Assembly (NCBI GenBank): GCA_036897625.1
Contig: JAYMTA010000002.1
Coordinates: 101,001-165,000, forward strand
Origin: Pelargonium cotyledonis
Lineage: Eukaryota > Streptophyta > Magnoliopsida > Geraniales > Geraniaceae
DNA: 64,000 bases
Direction of reading: 5' to 3'
The notes below the pieces were generated by a model. The model had not been told where the DNA came from. It was given only the letters and a program-made list of their open reading frames with translations, and did no database searches. Both the position numbers and the translations under genes were made by a program. Positions within the stretch are counted from its first letter, which is position 1; every line of letters starts with the position of its first letter. Below are positions 26,540 through 39,600 of this stretch, piece by piece.

Positions 26540-26701
26540 ACAAAACAAAGAGAAGAGTTGGGGCGTGTCTTGTGTTACTTTGTCTCTAAGTTTCCTATTC
26601 CTAAAGTCAAGGCAGTAGAAAAAGTGAAGTCATTTGTTTGCGGTAAAGACATGATGGTAGAACGTCGGAATAAAATAATGTGTTTCCAGTCTAGTAACTA
26701 A
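26540..26701 (+). CDS. Short unidentified frame in purine-rich island
   Basis: Open between TGA 26537 and TAA 26699: 53 codons, with possible starts at TTG 26558 or ATG 26651. It encodes a lysine-rich stretch (FPIPKVKAVEKVKSFVCGKD in the middle, then MMVERRNKIM). It lies inside a region where the plus strand is purine-rich (about 26560-26960) and about 200 bases before the first copy of the 54-bp repeat. No family is recognised, and purine-rich DNA naturally translates to K/E/R-rich peptides, so this may not be a gene. Confidence 0.15.
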   Translation, partial: TKQREELGRVLCYFVSKFPIPKVKAVEKVKSFVCGKDMMVERRNKIMCFQSSN

Positions 26702-26907
26702 AGTGAAAGGCTAGAAGAGGAGTCCAAGACAGGTAAGGCAGGTAAACAAACACGAGTATGACAGGCAAGATTTATCTTGAATAAGAGTATGAAAGGTTTA
26801 CAGAATAAAAGAGGTCAGAAAGCAAGTAAGACGTTGGGTGGGTAATACAAAGAGAGTAAAAAAGCTAGATAAACCCGGGTAGTACAAGGATAGTTATAGA
26901 AATTAAA

Positions 26908-26961
26908 AAAGTTTTTGTAAGGGCAATTAAAAGTGGTCTAGTTAAGTTATAGAATTTACCG
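26908..26961 (+). repeat. 54-bp direct repeat, copy 1
   Basis: Identical over 54 bases to 33593-33646, starting AAAGTTTTTGTAAGGG and ending GAATTTACCG. The flanks differ on both sides at once (A versus T before, T versus A after). It has no terminal inverted repeat, and I saw no obvious target duplication. Such repeats can recombine in organelle genomes. Confidence 0.95.
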
Positions 26962-28445
26962 TAAAAAAGTCAAAGAAAAGTTTTAGTTAAGTTTGCTAGA
27001 CTCTTTTTCAAATGAAGATAGGATGTTCTGTTTCGTTAAACTGTTAGCTAGTGGTTCATTTATAGACTTTTTCTTTATAGGTGCCCCAGACGGTGATACT
27101 CATGAAAGCATTCTAATTCCTTGCATTCTTTGCTTTTACAGAGGTATTTTCAGGCAATAGGGGTATAAAGGGATATAAAAAAGCAGGGGTTTCTTGTAAA
27201 AAATGGGCACAACTATTCGTAAAGGTTTTATGCATTTAGTAGAACGCTGATTGGGTGGTATATAATTCAAAGGTTCAAGTCGTGCTGCCTCGTTGCAATA
27301 CTTATTCATTCAGAACAAAGTAAAACAAAAATATACCTGTGAACGGAACTCTTTACTCATTTTATTCAGCCCTTTGCTACTTTTTTTTCTTTAAATTACA
27401 CAAACACAAAGCTCAGTACATTTTTAGGAATACGTTTCTAAGAATATTTATCAGCTAAAACTTTTCAAGAGTCCTAAATTTAGAATTTATAGTAGAGATT
27501 TTTATAAAAAACTAGAGGAAACTCTTTTGTCCTAAACTAGAATTCAGTAACTCTCGATTAAGGAATAGGATTTACCAATTTTACTAGTGTACTTCTTTCC
27601 TTGATTAGGGTTCATGAGTATGACTTTACACTACATTAAAATAAAAGTTATGAACAATATAAAAAGTGGACCTTGTCCTTGTGTTGTAGTTCATTCAGAG
27701 CATTTCAACTTAAAATTAATTGGGGAATCCGCTACCTTTATCAGAACTGGTTTTCACCTCTCGGTTCTATTTTACACCATCCGACACTGGTAATAAACCC
27801 TTGTTAGTCCTTCTTTTTGATTACTTATTTAACCTTTTTCTGATAAAGGATAGAATATATCTCAACCAAAGATAAAGTAACGGATTCATTTACTACATCA
27901 CTGAATTAAGAAACTCATTAACTTTAATAACAACAAAGTTGTATATATAATACAAATTTCATTAAGGGGAGCCCTCCCTAGAATTCTTCATATAGCCAAG
28001 AGAGTGGTCAAGAGTAGTTACTAGAGTTGGCATGCATGAGGTTCGAACGCCTTTTCTCCAGCACAGAGAGAAGCTTTTTAAGGATTGAAAATTAATTACT
28101 CATATAAAAGAGCTAGCTCTATTAGCATGTAGTTTTTATAAACCCCTCTTTACTCACACACGGATAAGTAAGATATAAAGTAACAAAAAGGGGGCAGAAA
28201 ATTAAGAAATTAGTAGGACTTTATTATAGAAGTTCTAAGTGGGCTCTGTCCTGTCACAAGTAGACTAATTTAAGAGCTCCTTGAGTTCTTATAACTAATT
28301 AAGGAATTGGGGATTTATAAAGTCCTATCCTACGATAAATTTAAGAGAGTATTCTTTTTTATACCAGTTTTTACTAAACATTTTGTCAAAGGCCTCCAAT
28401 AGCTTTTAGTTACTGGATAGCCTGTTCCTTAATTATTCCAGAAAT
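26962..28445. other. Intergenic with tRNA T-arm-like words
   Basis: No gene recognised. Around 27245-27300 (plus) GATTGGGTGGTATATAATTC followed by AAAGGTTCAAGTCGTGC resembles a truncated tRNA. Around 28028-28052 CATGAGGTTCGAACGCC resembles a T arm. Neither has an acceptor helix. Confidence 0.4.
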
Positions 28446-28955
28446 TCGGGTTATGTCCTAAAAAGGGCTCCTTTCATAGACCATTCCACTGTGTTGTAAT
28501 GTAATCGAGAATCATTACACGAGATTTACTCCTCCTTAAAATAGTAATAACTACTAAAGAAAGATGAATATAACTTATACTAATAGAACTATCTTATAAA
28601 AAAATCTATAACACTACTCTAGATCTATTACATACTTATTAACTATCTATATAGAATACTCAAGGAATACTTATAATACTTCCTAACAGTAACTGTCCTA
28701 GGGAATACAATAGCTACAATAAGTAGTACAGGCAACAAAGGCTACAAGAAGAAGAGTATAGCTGCAAAGACTAACCAGAGCTCTTAAGACTAAACTCCTC
28801 CCACTAAGAACAAGGTGATATAAAAGCTCCTAGGACTACAAAGAAGAGTCAAAAGTGAGTCTACTAAAAACTAAACAGGATCCAGCCAAGAGTCGCTTTG
28901 GTTTGTAGTCAGAATTTTTTGGTATATAAAACCTTCGATCGGGAGAACTCTAAAT
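28446..28955 (+). other. A-rich block, TGA-free in one frame
   Basis: The plus strand is rich in A with many ACT, CTA and AAG triplets. One frame runs without TGA for about 170 codons up to TGA 28956, but crosses more than ten TAA or TAG codons, so under the standard code it is closed. Its centre (28700-28746) shares words with the minus strand at 63333-63396 and with 49282-49296. It could be a diverged dispersed repeat or a coding remnant. No protein family is recognised. Confidence 0.4.
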
Positions 28956-28980
28956 TGATTAAATATAGGAATCTCGAGCG

Positions 28981-29211
28981 TTAAGTAGTTTTAAGAAAGG
29001 CTTTTCTTTCTCTTCCTTGGATCTCGTAAAAGGTATACAAATAATTCTTAAGTGAAAGTATATTAATAAAGACCTTTCCTGGCGGTTTCATTAGCCTTAG
29101 ATTAGACTCAGTTTTGATTACTTGCATAGAGAAGAAATAGCTTCTAATAAAAGTTCTGGAATTAGATATAAAAGACCTCCTCTGCCTGTAGTAGTTTCTT
29201 TTATCGGTCAT
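28981..29211 (-). CDS. Unidentified 76-residue frame
   Basis: ATG start on the minus strand at 29211, stop at 28981. The product is basic (many R and K in the first 25 residues) with no recognised motif, no signal peptide and no clear membrane segment. Its length is compatible with chance in this DNA. It is included only because it has a true ATG and a fairly balanced composition. Confidence 0.12.
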   Translation of the reverse strand: MTDKRNYYRQRRSFISNSRTFIRSYFFSMQVIKTESNLRLMKPPGKVFINILSLKNYLYTFYEIQGRERKAFLKTT

Positions 29212-32200
29212 AGAAGGCTCTAAATAGACAGAACTTTAGAAATTTTCCCAAGAATGCCCGACCCAAGACTTTGGTATATCCTCAAAACTTCCTTTAGTTA
29301 TTTATTAAGGTACCCAGTTATTATTAGCAGGACGCTAGTCTAATAACTTACTTGTAAGAGTTGCCTCAAGGTTTTTAATTATTTAAAGTAGATCCTTTTT
29401 TTATTTATAAAAAACGGCCATATTCAGCAAGTAAGTCTTACTTTCTGTTATACAAGAATTCAGTAAAAAGTACTCGTATATTAGGTTAGGTGCTATTCCC
29501 CCGGACTCAGTGGAAGGGCTTTTGAATTAATAAGGAAGTCTATTCCATATTTTTTTCTACGGGACTCTTAATTCAAAGCTTCTTTTCAATAGTCTTTCAT
29601 TGGATACTATCTATTGCTTACTCGTATTTCTTGTTAATAGAATCCGGTAACTCTGATGTATGTCTTTCTCATTACCATATATGCCTAGTGCTTTTTAGAT
29701 AGCTTATTTTCGGGGTCAAAACTCTCTTTCAGAGGATACCCGTTGTTTCTAAGGTTTTTTGTAGTATGAAGTCTGCTTTATGGATTCTATCCTATTTTCT
29801 TTAAAAGCTGCCGGGTTTTCTTGTTCAAACAGCGGGCGGGGTATACTAAATGGGTTAATTCACTGAAAAACTTGTCTTAGTTCGACAAATAAAGACTAGC
29901 CCGTTACAGAGAAGTTTGGAAGCTTCTTCGCCAAAAAAATGAGCCTGCAGGAATCTAATTTGGTCAGGCAAGCTAAGAAAGGCATACAAATAGGGGGAAG
30001 TCTCGGATTCACAGCTGGAAGTAAATCCCTATAATTATAAGAGAGAACTTTATATCTTTTAGTAAATATGTCCCACTAAGGCAGAAAAATTCAATTATAG
30101 AAAAGCGCAGTCTCTAAGTAATTAATACAAAAAAAGGAAGAGAATCTTCCCTTTTTAAGGATATGCTAAGCCCAGTAGCTAACTCTTTCGGGGGATTCCA
30201 AAATGCTTTTTTTTTTTTCAAAAACTAACTGCGAGATTAAACAAGTAAAAGTAAATAAAAGGGACTATCCTCTTATTAAGTTCTTACCATCAGTACTACG
30301 AAACCTTGAAGATGATCAATCATATTAGATCCTGTTTTTCACTAAACTGTTAAGTCACATCCTAATCTGTCACAACTTTCCTAAATCAGAATTTTAAGTA
30401 AAATATAATTAATCAAAGACCTAAGCCTGAACTTTATCCAACTCCTTTTGAACGAGAAACCCTATACACATACTAAGTTTTCTCCTTATTATCCGACGCT
30501 TATACTTTGCTTTTAATTTTACGTTGAAGGATTCCTGTATCATTAACTCACAAAACTCTTAAGAACCTTTGAATTTATTACTACAAAGGCATTTCAAGAT
30601 AAAAGATCCAAGCAAACCCCCTCTATTCCGCGGTTCCATTATTATGAAAGAGAACTCCCCTCGAAATCTCAAAGCTCGTTGGAAACCCTTTGAAGTACCT
30701 GGAAATCTTTACAAGTTGTGCCTTAAAAAAATAGATATATAATTGAATGAGCCAACATTACTCATTTTGTCTTAGTAAAATACAACTCAGAGCCTTTTTA
30801 TGGAATTCTCTATTCTCTATTCTATATTCTAGTCAACAGGATAAAGGTCTCTATTAAAGAGTTGTCGTTAAGCTTTTAGAGTATCGTATCTAAATAAAGT
30901 AATGTGCTCCTGTTCTACTAATGTTAATAAATGCTTTATCCATGAAATCTTATTCTTGAATTATTGTAGTACTTTATCTCTGTCTGGTAAAATGCTTTGC
31001 TTTTATTATAGCGCGGGTTGTCTTATTCATCTGAGTATTCCGAAAAATACTACAGACTTCTTTGGCAGTACTCCAATATTACCCTTTTTAGAATAAATAA
31101 AGAAGTAGATAAAAGCTTTCTTTTAAAAGTTTAAGATTAGAAATTTAAAAACAAGGAGATCTCTGGACCACACCACTTGGGTAAAGAGAATCCTTCTTAA
31201 ATGTCGATTCAGCTACAATGCAACACTGAGCTGATAATAAGGTTTTTGGATCTTGGGCAGGCAGGACTTTGAGGGAAAGAGCCTCGCTCGGGGTGGTTCG
31301 CCCCCGTCGTGAATTTGGTTTTATTCAACAGATAAATAAGGGACTAATAGAAGTTCAAAGCATACATAAATTTAATTAAATAGTACAAAAATCGTTATTA
31401 AAGTTTTTTCTCTGGAGTCTCTTAACAGTCAAAATGGCTTCTCTTTAATAGAAAAGATTTCCTTAAAGATTCTTATTAATTATAGTACCTAATCATAATT
31501 ATGTCAAGCTTAGGAAAATACATAATACTAAGACATTTGGGAGTATTAGTAGGTTACACATCAGCATAGACGTCCCTTAGCTAACTAGTTTAGCAGCTTG
31601 TCTTTTTAGCAGAATTACTAAGAATTCCTTTTTATTTTGGAGTAAGGATTTTATGAGAGGCTAGAAAAACCGGAAGGGGCGAGTATTTTAAACGTTTAAA
31701 TATTAGACTACTTAACTGTTTAGAATTAAAAAACCTTGCGGAGAACAGATAAGTAACAATATCGACCAAAGTTATATCCAAATCACAAGAGAGAGTACAG
31801 GGTTTACTCGATTGAACCTTTAGCATGTTAAGTGAGACTTTGTTGATTGGGAAAAAGAAAGAAAAAGCAAAGATTCTACTTCGCTATACTCCAAAAATCT
31901 AACTGCTCACTTTACTACTACTAAACGACTTTTGCAAAGGATGAGCTCAATCTATTTGTATATAGGATAAAAAGTTAAGATAAATAGACAGAGGAGAAAG
32001 AAGTTTACTTTAAGGATTCATGATTTACTACTTCCCAAACTTCCTTTTCTTGGGCAGCTACAGATTAGTTAAGGAATTAAAAGAACTAATTAGAGTTTTG
32101 AATTACCAAACACAGTGAAATTCCCGAGGTCAAAAGGATAGAGATAGACTATCTAGAGTAAACTGCTTCCTGAAACCCCGACTTACAGCTATCTTGAAGC

Positions 32201-33592
32201 CCCAAAGCAAGATGCTTCAAAGAAAGCTAGGGTATCCCGTAATATATCTATACTTGGTTTTTTTGCAAAAAGTGGACGGTCTACTTTAGCAAATTCTTCA
32301 TAAATCCTGTTTATATTTATAAGCAGTTTTTCCGCTATAGATATATTTTTTAGATATGGTTTCTGGTAGTATCTTATTCTTATTTTATTAAGACCAAACG
32401 AAAAAAAGGAACCCCGATATTAACGTCTGCAATCTGGTATCGCATTAACAAAAGTTCATTTCTCCTCGTACTCAAAACTACTTTTTTACTAAAGGAACTC
32501 CTAAGAGGTCAAAAAAATTTGATAGCTTTTAGCAATGAGGTCTTCATTTAGATTCAAACGCTAAGTTATAGGACCGAAAGGTTCAGAAGTCTTAAGATCC
32601 TTGTTTTTACTTAAAATTAAGAAATCCAATTACTCCAGTGCGAGGTATAAAGAATTATCTATTGTTTATGAGCGCTGTACAAAGTTGGTAGAAGCTCTAG
32701 AGATTGTACGAGGAAGGGTCATATCCATTCAATATTCCCGTATCTGTCTACTGTAGCAGTCCAGCAGGTAATTATTCCTGCGGCCTGTAGTACAGTTGGA
32801 ATCTTAATAGTAATATAAAGTTTAGAAAAGCTCTAGGATATATCTTGACTCTGGACTCCTCTGTACCCTTAAGCAAAATCTGATCTATAAATCGAAAACA
32901 CAATCTCCAACAAGTCTATCAATTTACCAACCTTCTGTTCCAAAAGCCTTTCTTTAACCCTGAGTAATCGCGCCGTTAGTTACTACTTTTCTATATACTT
33001 TTCTATGCGGGATATACTAAAGACGCCAGACTAAACAGAGAATTCTAAATCAAGGGAAATGTTAGAAGCTACTCTGCAAGATAATTCATTTAGACTACTT
33101 TCTTATAAAAATTATAGAAATATCTCTTATAGATGAACCCTGGGGCTTACACTCTATTTGACAAGCTATTTTCCTTAGATATATTTTCTTATGTATATGT
33201 ATACAGTAGTTAAAACTTAATAGGATACCAAAAAAAGGATGCCAGCCCCTTGGGAATCCGTCTATTAGAGCTCCGTTCCCTTTTTTAGAAGTAAGATAAA
33301 GCTTTGAGAAGTTGAAGTCCACATAAAAAGAAAGAACCATGATTATCTGAATTATAAAACTAGTCCCGGCCTAGAAAGATTTTGTGAATACCCAGTATTA
33401 TAATAAGGATTTCCAGTAATAGCTTGTTTTTAACCGAAAGAGTTGTAATTTCAAATTGTGAATTAGCTGAACAGCAATGGAATAAGAAAGCCCATAGGAT
33501 CCGATTAAAGAATACATCTAAAAGTTCCTGTTATAAGGGGACAATAGGTTAGAGCCCTTTTCATAGCTCTATGAGGGATCCTTTACTTAAAT
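29212..33592. other. Long gene-free stretch
   Basis: No gene recognised in about 4.4 kb. It holds a 12-base poly-T at 30207-30218 and one copy of the TATATAGGATAAAA motif (31959). Frames at 30902-31096 (plus), 31632-31826 (minus) and 33095-33340 (minus) look like chance. Confidence 0.45.
31959..31972 (+). promoter_or_regulatory. TATATAGGATAAAA motif
   Basis: Exact 14-mer found seven times in the window. It resembles AT-rich promoters of phage-type organellar RNA polymerases (YRTA core with ATAGAATAAA-like context), but no transcript start is known. Downstream on the plus strand there is no recognised gene. Confidence 0.3.
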
Positions 33593-33646
33593 AAAGTTTT
33601 TGTAAGGGCAATTAAAAGTGGTCTAGTTAAGTTATAGAATTTACCG
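33593..33646 (+). repeat. 54-bp direct repeat, copy 2
   Basis: Exact copy of 26908-26961 in the same orientation, 6.7 kb away. It sits just after the GC-rich word GAGGGATCCTTT. Recombination between the two copies would excise a 6.7-kb circle. Confidence 0.95.
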
Positions 33647-36600
33647 ATAGCAAACTTCCAGAGTCAAACCCTGTTGCAAGAAGAATGCAAGAGGTTTAGA
33701 GCCTAGAAAGTATGTTATTTCAAGAACTAAAATCCAACCAAAGCAAAAGAAAAGGAATATCTTCTTATTTCAGGTATGAGATGGTGGCGAAGTAATTGAT
33801 TCTAGAAAGTTGGTCTGAATCAGTCATGTTTTATCGACTCAGTTTTTATCGAAGCTCTATCAGTATATTAAAAGCTTTCATTTGATCTAAAAAGGGTAAC
33901 CTTCTTAAAGTTTAGACTACAAAAGATATATTAAGCAGTCTATTTGTTTATCTAAACTGGTAAATGCTACTGTGTGTTAAAGGTTCAAAAATACTGAAAT
34001 AGAGTGGGACTATCCCTGCTTGCGCATTAAAGAAGTCTAGTAAATTTAATGAGGAATTATAAATAGCAAACCGACACTAACAAGGGCTCGTTCTAAGATA
34101 TATTCCCTAAAATTTCTTTTCTATTTCTACAATACCTGGATTACTAGGATTTTGTAAGAACCTCTCTATAACACTCTTACTACCAGGATTCAGTGAGGGG
34201 GGTTCTTGACTTTGCATTTTTGTGAAAATAAGTATAGAATTCAGTATTGCGCGTTAGAACTTTTGGAAACAACGGGATATGTGTATCCAAAAGAAAAAGA
34301 TATTGATTTGAAATATTATTTAAAGGTTCTGTTTTTCACAAGCGTAATCTAATTTTAATAAGGTTTTAATGCTTCAGAGTTCTTAATCAAGCACTGGTTT
34401 GAAAAGAGTTTGGTGATAATCCATTTAGTATTAAGGGGCCTCTTACTTTCTATTATAATAATTCCTATATTATAGGGAGTATAGGGCAATAAAGAATTAA
34501 CGCGTTGTATACTACCCGCTTGGTTCCCGCGTTCGTAATTAAGAGGATCTCTCAAAACTTCCATTTCACGACTCAGATCCTCAAGATTAAAAAGCAATCG
34601 ATGAAGTATTAAGAAAAGGGGCACATCCTAGGATATACGAAGATAAGGGTTTTTCTGTAATTAATAAAGGAATTCGTGCTCTCTGCGAAAAGTAAAAGCA
34701 TTACACCATAGTAGAAATCTCTCGTAACCCCGAGAAACTAGAGTTCACAAGAGAGATCGACCCGAAAAAGTAGAAAATTCATTGGTTTACTAGCTATGCC
34801 AAACTTCTTTTACAAATTCCGGACTTAAATTTTGTACTAAAAGGTTTTTCCAAACTGTATCTTTATATACGCCCTTCTTTATTTTCTAAAAAGAGAGCCT
34901 CTTATTAATTAAATTTTACGTATCCATTTATCCTGTCTATAGTATGCACTCGAGGATACTCGCGGAGACAAGGTATAAAAAGGACCTCATATCTATGTCG
35001 AGTATAAGATTTTCAATAAACTTTCATTATAATAAGGTATTAAACTACGAGGAAACAGGTTTCTGAATTATCTTACCCCCTTTATTTAGTTTTAACTTAT
35101 TACCTTTATTTAGTAGAGCCATACCCGGGGTCCTCTAAAATGGATGCTATAATCTAAAAGATCACCCGCAAAGTAAGAAAAGAGCGTTGTTGTACCCCTT
35201 ATTTTAGGGCTAAGGGGTTCTTTATCCTAGGTAAAATATCCTAGCGCGAAACTCTAAACAAGGATAAAGAGTACCCAACTCTAAGCTATAAAATGCTTTT
35301 ACTCCTGGAACTTAATCCAATAAAAAGAGATCCTTTTTACCAATTTCCTACAATTTGTAATTACAGGCGGGGTTAGGTTAATTCATAAAAAGACTTATGA
35401 CTACATCTAAAATTCATTTACATATCATTCTAGAATTCTTGAAATAGATACCCGCTATAACCCAAGGGGCCCGCCAGAGTGCTTAAAAGGAACCTCTAAT
35501 ACTTAGGTCATAGTTCAAAAAACTAAGAAAAATTCAATAAAAATTGGGGCTTATATGCCTAAACGAAAAAAGGAGTTGTCTCTCTTTATTATGCTGGGAT
35601 GCGGTTTCCTAATTTTTTGCTGTTAACTAAGCCTATTACAATTTGCCTTTAACCAGAGTAAAATCTAATTTCAAAAATTGAAATTCTATAGTTATAGTGG
35701 GCCTTCTTATATGGTTGTAACCTTTTTAGCATTCCGGGTATAGCAAAAAAGAATAAAGAGCTGGGGATTGTTCCCGTATTTTTCTCTTGCTAAAAGGAAA
35801 ATTAGTCTAAATATTAATTATTCCTCATGTCCGTTAACCCCTTGCCAGACTAAGTTACCCTGAAATGGAGGTAATTTTTTAATACGGGTAGAAGCTGTGG
35901 GATACTCATAAAAACAGGGCTTCTCGGGAATTGAAGTTAGGCCTTTTTTGAAAAATGAAAGATCAAAGTATTACTCTCATTTTCGGTTTAGTTGACATAA
36001 AAGACTTATCTTAACTTAAAGAAGTTAGAACTGTAGGTGTTTTCGATCTTCCCAGAATTTTAGAATAAATTTTATAAACTGGATCCTCATTTCTTCCTCA
36101 GTTACATGTCTTAGTTAAAGTGATTGAAAAGTTTTTAGGAATTAAAGAGAGTCTTAATAGAAATTCTAGTAAAATGAGGAATCACTTATGGGGACTTTCT
36201 TAGCATTAATTCAGGAGGAAAGTAATTCGTAGTTGATTCAGAGCTTCTTCAAAACCCGAAGAGATAAAAATACCGCTGGAATCTTATGAGATCTAGTGCC
36301 TTTTTGCTTAGGCTATCTTTTTCAAGGGTGCGCCGCCGAGATAAAACAGAGGGGTATGAAACCTTAAATTAACTCTTAAATATAGGAGTGTAGGAATTCC
36401 TATCATGTTAGGAACAACCAAGCACACCGCAAGACCTAGCAGCTACGCTTAAAAACTTTTTAAATTTTGTAGAGGCACCGTTAAAGTAAAGTGAAATTTT
36501 AGTTTAACTTATGTGATGGGTATTAAGATATTTATAGATATAGATTCTAGGGTTTTTAGTTGATAACTGGGGATTAGGAGAAAAGGGCCCATTTTAACAT

Positions 36601-39600
36601 CTATGCTATGGTCAAAGATACTCAGTCAGAAGTACCCTCGTAGCTAAATAAGGAAAGGCCTCCCCTAAACTTATGGATTTCCCTTGCTTTTTTTTTTTAC
36701 TTATTCCTAAAATCGTTCTCAATTCCGGGGTTAAAATGGAGAAGCTGGTCCTTAACTTTAGAAAACCGAGTTTTCCAATATCACCAAGAAATACAAATAA
36801 AAAGTCTAAAATCACTAACTATTAAATATCCATGAAAATACTACAATTTCTCTGAATGACTCAAATTGACATAATTTCCGGGTATATAAAACAAAAAACT
36901 AGTAAATCCTAAATATACTTATCTTTAATTATCCTTCTTTAGAAAAAAAAGGGTAACCGTTGAAGAAAAATATGAGGAGCTCATGTATACAATAAGGGTA
37001 AGAATAAAGAATTTCCTCAAATTAAAAGTATTCTTGACTACAACTTCGTAAAGTAAACTTAAACCCCTAGGAATTCCTCTGAAATAAAGAACTTGGCTTC
37101 AAGGGATATTGGATTCCCTCCCTCTTTTTTATTCAAGTTTATATTACTACCAAGTTTAATATAAAACGTTTATTGGAAATTAAATAATTACTAATCCCCA
37201 TCCCCAAGAAGAAAATAACTGCCTTACGGATTTAATAAATAAATTACAGGAAAAACATTCTACTAGATTTAAGATATATATATTTTATCTTGTGTTTTTA
37301 CATCATCTAGGACATAAAACACCTAATTTTAACATATTTGTTGATTTGATATCAATTTCAGAAAACAAACAGAGCAGACTCTTCGACTAAGGAAAACCGC
37401 AGGAAATTTGAGGTAATTTCTTAAAGACTAAATTAAATATAAGTTTTATCAGAAAGTAGAATCACTCATTTGAGAGCTATGCTATCCCCTTTTTAGTCGA
37501 AAGTGGAAGACCAAACTATACTAGGTTTCATATATTTTACGTACAAGATACACAAGGATTCCAGCTATAATGACACTTGCTGGTTGTTATCTTTGTAAAA
37601 TTAGTGAGACATGGAGCTCTTATACGCACTTCTAAGGAAGGACCCGTGTCAGAAAAATAATACAAGAGATAAGCTTCCCTTAAGAAGAATTCGGATCCGA
37701 CCTTCAAGTTTTATTCACTTTTTAGAGCATATATATTATCTGAGCTAAGACCTAGTTTATCTGTGAAACACCTAGAACTGGATCCTACTTGGATCGTTTT
37801 TTACTGAGGTATAATCCTGTTTTCTTCAGATTCAGAAGAGATAAATCTTAATTTTTTTTAGAGTCAAAAGTCTTTAAGGGATGGATAGCTACGTCGTATT
37901 AAGCAGCGGATAATTTATATATTCGATAATAAGAGCTACCTTAGGCCATGAACCCCTAACTTTTAGGGTTATACATCTTGATTAAAAAGAATCTGGTCCC
38001 TTGCTTGGTAAATAGACCATAAACCCTAATTTGAAATAACGGAGAACCTCGTACAATACCTCTGCATTACCCTGGGCAATCTTAGACTTTTTTATACTTT
38101 ATTCTATCTAAGTGATTCTAAAAAAAGACATTAATGCTTTCCTGGGCTGAATACCTACCTAGGATCCTCCTTCCTTATAGCAACAGTAATTTTTACTAAA
38201 ACGTACTCTATCTATTTTATATATTACTCCTATTATCTCTCCAGTAAGAATAAAGCTACCAACACAACTCCTAAGAATAATATAGCTACAAGAGTTCTTA
38301 ACGACGGACTACTCTTAATTCTTATTAATAAAACTGCCTATACCCTAGCTCAAGCAATTAAGTAAACTATAACTTATCAATATTATTCTATGACTCCCTC
38401 ATATATAAAGATAAAGTAGCTTCTAACACTAGATACAAGTATTTGCTTAAGCGATTAGCCCAGTAAGCCCCTCGGAAGGAGCGTTTAGACTAGGAATATT
38501 CGTTATACAGTATCTCCAGAAAATTAAGGAAAACCAAAGCTAATTTCTTTCTTCTGGGCACATAAAGCTCAAATCTTTAATAGAAAGTTTCTTGAAATTG
38601 TAGATTCCCGTAATAAGGATTCCTCAAAAAGCATACCACTCCTCTTATAGTTAGGTGCTCCCGTATTAAATAAGCATTGAATTCTTATAGTAATCAGAAT
38701 TCCTACAGGGTGCTTTTTGTAAAGAGGGCAGTCTGCTCAGAATCTTAAATCTTTAACCAATTTGGATAATACAAGTTTCACCTTTTTGTTAATGGTCTTA
38801 GGTTAGGGATTCCCTCGCTACTCTTTGTAGACCTTAATAGGTTCCTATTAAAAACTATATTAAAATTCCTTTTAGACCGCAGTAAAATCTATGCATGAGA
38901 CTTGGGTTCCATCGGCTTTTGACATCAATAAAAGCGCTACAACTCGAGAATACCTTACACAAAGTAAAACTCAAACATTTGCAAGTACCTTTTCAAACAG
39001 AGCTTAATACGAGTTGAACCTTGTACTATTTAAAAACTCCTTTTCAGTGGCTACTTCGGTTATACAAAAAGGGAAACCAGAGCCCTCGTTAGTATAAAAT
39101 TGTGAAAAAGTCGGATTATATACAATTATGGGGAACCCCTTACTTATGAATGTATAGATGATAAAGCTTTGACTTGGTGAATGAAAAATCTTAACGAAAA
39201 ATATGAGCTGTCCCACGTAAAGTAGCTTCTTGCAATTTTTCTTGAAAGGAATCGAAAGCTCTCGATTTAAACCTACGACCAGCATCTCAATTATTCTCTA
39301 CAAGACTCTTAGAAAGAAATTAAGACTATTCTATATAAAATAATTAGCTACTTATACAATATTCAGATAGAATCCCTGCGAACTTTAAGTTACACCCTTA
39401 GTTAATTCTGCGATAAGATATCGGAAGTTTGTGTCTTACAAAGATCCTGCCATCTATTTAGACATAATTGAAATTAAATGATAACCCAGAAAGCCCTTAG
39501 GATCCTCATTATAGCTAAATCAAACCGGAGTTCCTCTTCTGTGGGATACGTCCTACTAAAATTAGTGCATAAATATACAGTAACCCCTGAATATAAAACG

